Of a stretch of DNA of 6,138 nucleotides, positions 5,930 through 6,138 are shown one piece after another. Under the pieces are notes generated by a model that saw nothing but the letters and a program-made list of their open reading frames with translations, was not told where the DNA came from and did no database searches. Position 1 is the stretch's first letter, and every line of letters starts with the position of its first letter. This stretch comes from Acidobacteriota bacterium (GTDB lineage Bacteria; Acidobacteriota; Blastocatellia; Pyrinomonadales; Pyrinomonadaceae), in contig JAIVJP010000028.1 of the NCBI GenBank assembly GCA_020199975.1, forward strand, positions 1 to 6,138, read 5' to 3'. A program made the translations under genes and the position numbers.

Positions 5930-6000
5930 TTACGGAAATTCCTTTTTAGAGAAGTGAGCCCGTAATGTAGGGCAAGACAGGAACACCGTCAAGTTACGGG
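5930..6000. repeat. Three copies of CCGTAA/TTACGG around a promoter
   Basis: The hexamer occurs as TTACGG at 5930-5935, CCGTAA at 5960-5965 and TTACGG at 5994-5999, giving alternating orientation and spacing of 30 and 34 bases. The second and third copies extend to seven bases (CCCGTAA 5959-5965, TTACGGG 5994-6000). They flank the -35 and -10 elements of the minus-strand promoter, and the first sits 3 bases from its start codon. They may be binding sites for a regulator or arms of alternative hairpins. No known operator is recognised. Confidence 0.45.
5964..5992 (-). promoter_or_regulatory. Sigma70-type promoter of the 183-residue protein gene
   Basis: On the minus strand, TTGACG (5992-5987, five of six) and TACATT (5969-5964, four of six) are separated by exactly 17 bases. 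The predicted start near 5957 gives a leader of about 30 bases that includes AAGGA. The promoter is bracketed by an inverted repeat: CCCGTAA immediately before the -35 region and TTACGGG overlapping the end of the -10. A third CCGTAA lies just ahead of the start codon. This geometry could mark an operator. Confidence 0.55.
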
Positions 6001-6138
6001 TCGAAAGCCCCTCGCCAGGCAACGCTAGCGTTACAATCATAGGTCAGAAGACATGATCGGCTTTCTTCACGTGACCGCGATTTTGCGCGCTTCGCCGATT
6101 TGCAAACTTTCAATCCGATAGCACAGGTCAGATGAAAC
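6001..6138. other. Intergenic end of window, possible start of another plus-strand gene
   Basis: No coding frame stands out. It contains a 12-bp palindrome (6021-6032), an ATCGGC/GCCGAT inverted repeat (6056-6061 and 6094-6099) and a TTCACGTGA sequence resembling the core of parS (6066-6074). ATG 6132-6134 with AGG 4 bases upstream could open a new gene, but only seven bases are visible. I see no convincing plus-strand promoter. Confidence 0.3.

Noticed and set aside
6021..6032. Perfect 12-bp palindrome AACGCTAGCGTT
   Set aside because: About 1.5 such palindromes are expected by chance in a window this long, and nothing else marks it.

Overview
The window is about 6.1 kb of ordinary bacterial chromosome with mixed housekeeping genes and no mobile element, CRISPR array, rRNA or tRNA that I can see. 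The protein styles suggest an uncultivated-type Acidobacteriota. The main hints are a ParB whose N-terminus carries an MRHDAHFVEEL block, a short-N-terminus AccA, and an ankyrin-like tail followed by a YVGKY segment. The taxon is an inference from remembered family style and was not tested.

Layout. Positions 1-170 hold the 3' end of a plus-strand gene: an ankyrin-like helix pair followed by a short beta-rich tail. A 14-codon ORF with a good Shine-Dalgarno overlaps its stop codon and ends one base before accA (213-1070, carboxyltransferase alpha subunit of acetyl-CoA carboxylase). Convergent to accA, on the minus strand, is ssb (1114-1575, single-stranded DNA-binding protein). It has its own sigma70-type promoter and an internal 45-bp tandem duplication. 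Divergent from ssb is a plus-strand run of four genes: miaB (1753-3084, tRNA methylthiotransferase), a BFN/DUF151 bifunctional-nuclease-family protein (3164-3649), parA (3741-4496) and parB (4489-5337). parA and parB overlap by 8 bp. The minus-strand gene 5375-5926 encodes an uncharacterised basic 183-residue protein and converges on parB. It has a recognisable promoter flanked by copies of a CCGTAA motif. The last 7 bases may begin another plus-strand gene.

Functional picture. accA feeds fatty acid synthesis, ssb serves replication and repair, miaB modifies A37 of tRNAs reading U-starting codons, and parA/parB form a chromosome or replicon partition pair with a ParB that departs from the textbook form. 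I see no single dedicated new system. The least explained items are the 183-residue protein, which may be a zincin relative without its catalytic residues, the CCGTAA motif array at its promoter, the ParB variant, and the mini-ORF linking the first gene to accA.
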